Shown here: positions 31,864-32,006 of the stretch, piece after piece | Numbering within the stretch: the stretch's first letter is position 1 | Layout: each line of letters starts with the position of its first letter | Source of the DNA: Methylococcus sp. | GTDB taxonomy: Bacteria; Pseudomonadota; Gammaproteobacteria; Methylococcales; Methylococcaceae | Assembly: GCA_007280285.1 (NCBI GenBank) | Contig: QYQA01000039.1 | Coordinates: 1-32,006, forward strand | Direction of reading: 5' to 3' | DNA length: 32,006 bases | The notes under the pieces: generated by a model | Databases searched by the model: none | What the model was told of the DNA's origin: nothing | The model's input: only the letters and a program-made list of their open reading frames with translations | Program-made: the position numbers and the translations under genes

Positions 31864-32006
31864 TGTGAGCTTCCCCCTGTTTTTCGACCAACAAGGGCGG
31901 TTATTTAGGCTGCCAGTTTCCCTGGATCCGGATTCTTCGCCCATTGGCTAAGATACTGGATCGGGGACTGGTAGCCCAGTGTCGAGTGTCTTCTCTTTCG
32001 ATTATA
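31864..32006 (-). mobile_element. IS3-family insertion sequence, right end only
   Basis: The transposase C-terminus is followed on the minus strand by about 40 bases. The plus-strand read TGAGCTTCCCCCTGTTTTTC, starting near 31866, begins with TG as IS3 ends usually do and is the candidate terminal inverted repeat. The other end lies outside the window, so the exact boundary and target duplication cannot be checked. Confidence 0.6.
31905..32006 (-). CDS. IS3-family transposase (OrfB), C-terminal fragment at window edge
   Basis: The last 33 codons before TAA at 31905 read YNRKRRHSTLGYQSPIQYLS followed by QWAKNPDPGKLAA. N-x-x-R-x-H-S-x-L-G-Y-x-S-P is the diagnostic end of IS3-group DDE integrase-type transposases. 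The rest continues beyond the window, so completeness is unknown. Confidence 0.88.
   Translation of the reverse strand, partial: YNRKRRHSTLGYQSPIQYLSQWAKNPDPGKLAA

Noticed and set aside
1-32006. tRNA, rRNA and CRISPR arrays
   Set aside because: Reading through both strands I saw no T-loop plus acceptor pattern, no rRNA sequence and no regularly spaced repeat array.

Overview
The window reads as chromosomal DNA of a proteobacterium, either alpha-type or beta/gamma-type. The reasons are an H-NS family nucleoid protein with the TWTGRG core, a HugZ-type haem-utilisation protein, many lipobox lipoproteins and four envelope-spanning export systems. GC content looks moderate, in the low to mid 50s by eye. 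Nothing in the sequence fixes the genus. Coding density is high and genes often overlap by 1-4 bases, so most belong to operons.

Layout. 1-2.2 kb: truncated hugZ, a small alanine/proline-rich membrane protein, an H-NS family protein and an SH3-like lipoprotein, all on the minus strand, with two clear hairpin terminators. 2.5-4.0 kb: a NodI/NodJ-like ABC-2 ATPase/permease pair (minus). 4.3-10.4 kb: a plus-strand RND efflux operon in the order outer-membrane factor, periplasmic adaptor, pump, closed by a strong bidirectional terminator. 10.55-12.2 kb: a SulP anion transporter with a STAS domain (minus). 12.46 kb: a small lipoprotein (plus).

12.8-21.3 kb: a long minus-strand array. It starts with a CecR-like TetR regulator whose promoter carries a perfect palindrome between its -35 and -10. 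Then come a DevC-like permease, a DevA-like ATPase, an HlyD adaptor and a NodT-type outer-membrane factor, each overlapping the next by 1-4 bases. Closely behind are a phytase-like esterase lipoprotein, another lipoprotein and an alpha/beta-hydrolase lipoprotein with Asp where the Ser nucleophile is expected. 21.4-22.9 kb: a FAD-dependent aromatic-type monooxygenase (minus).

23.1-29.5 kb: a divergent plus-strand operon. It opens with two tiny paralogous helix-turn-helix genes and a possible 50-residue ORF, then a fumarylacetoacetate-hydrolase family enzyme, a TolC-like protein, a MacA adaptor, a MacB split into ATPase and permease, and a BamE-like lipoprotein. 29.4-31.2 kb: an L,D-transpeptidase and an isocitrate lyase/PEP mutase family enzyme (minus). 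31.3-31.86 kb: non-coding DNA with a 20-bp GCAA-capped hairpin and an AT-rich stretch with DnaA-box-like sites. The right edge cuts into an IS3-family insertion sequence.

How it fits together (inference): the core is an export and detoxification cluster. Three tripartite pumps each have their own outer-membrane channel (RND, DevBCA-like ABC, MacAB-like ABC), and a separate ABC-2 exporter lies beside them. Two enzymes typical of aromatic-compound turnover flank the regulatory genes between two of the pumps. No substrate can be named from sequence alone.
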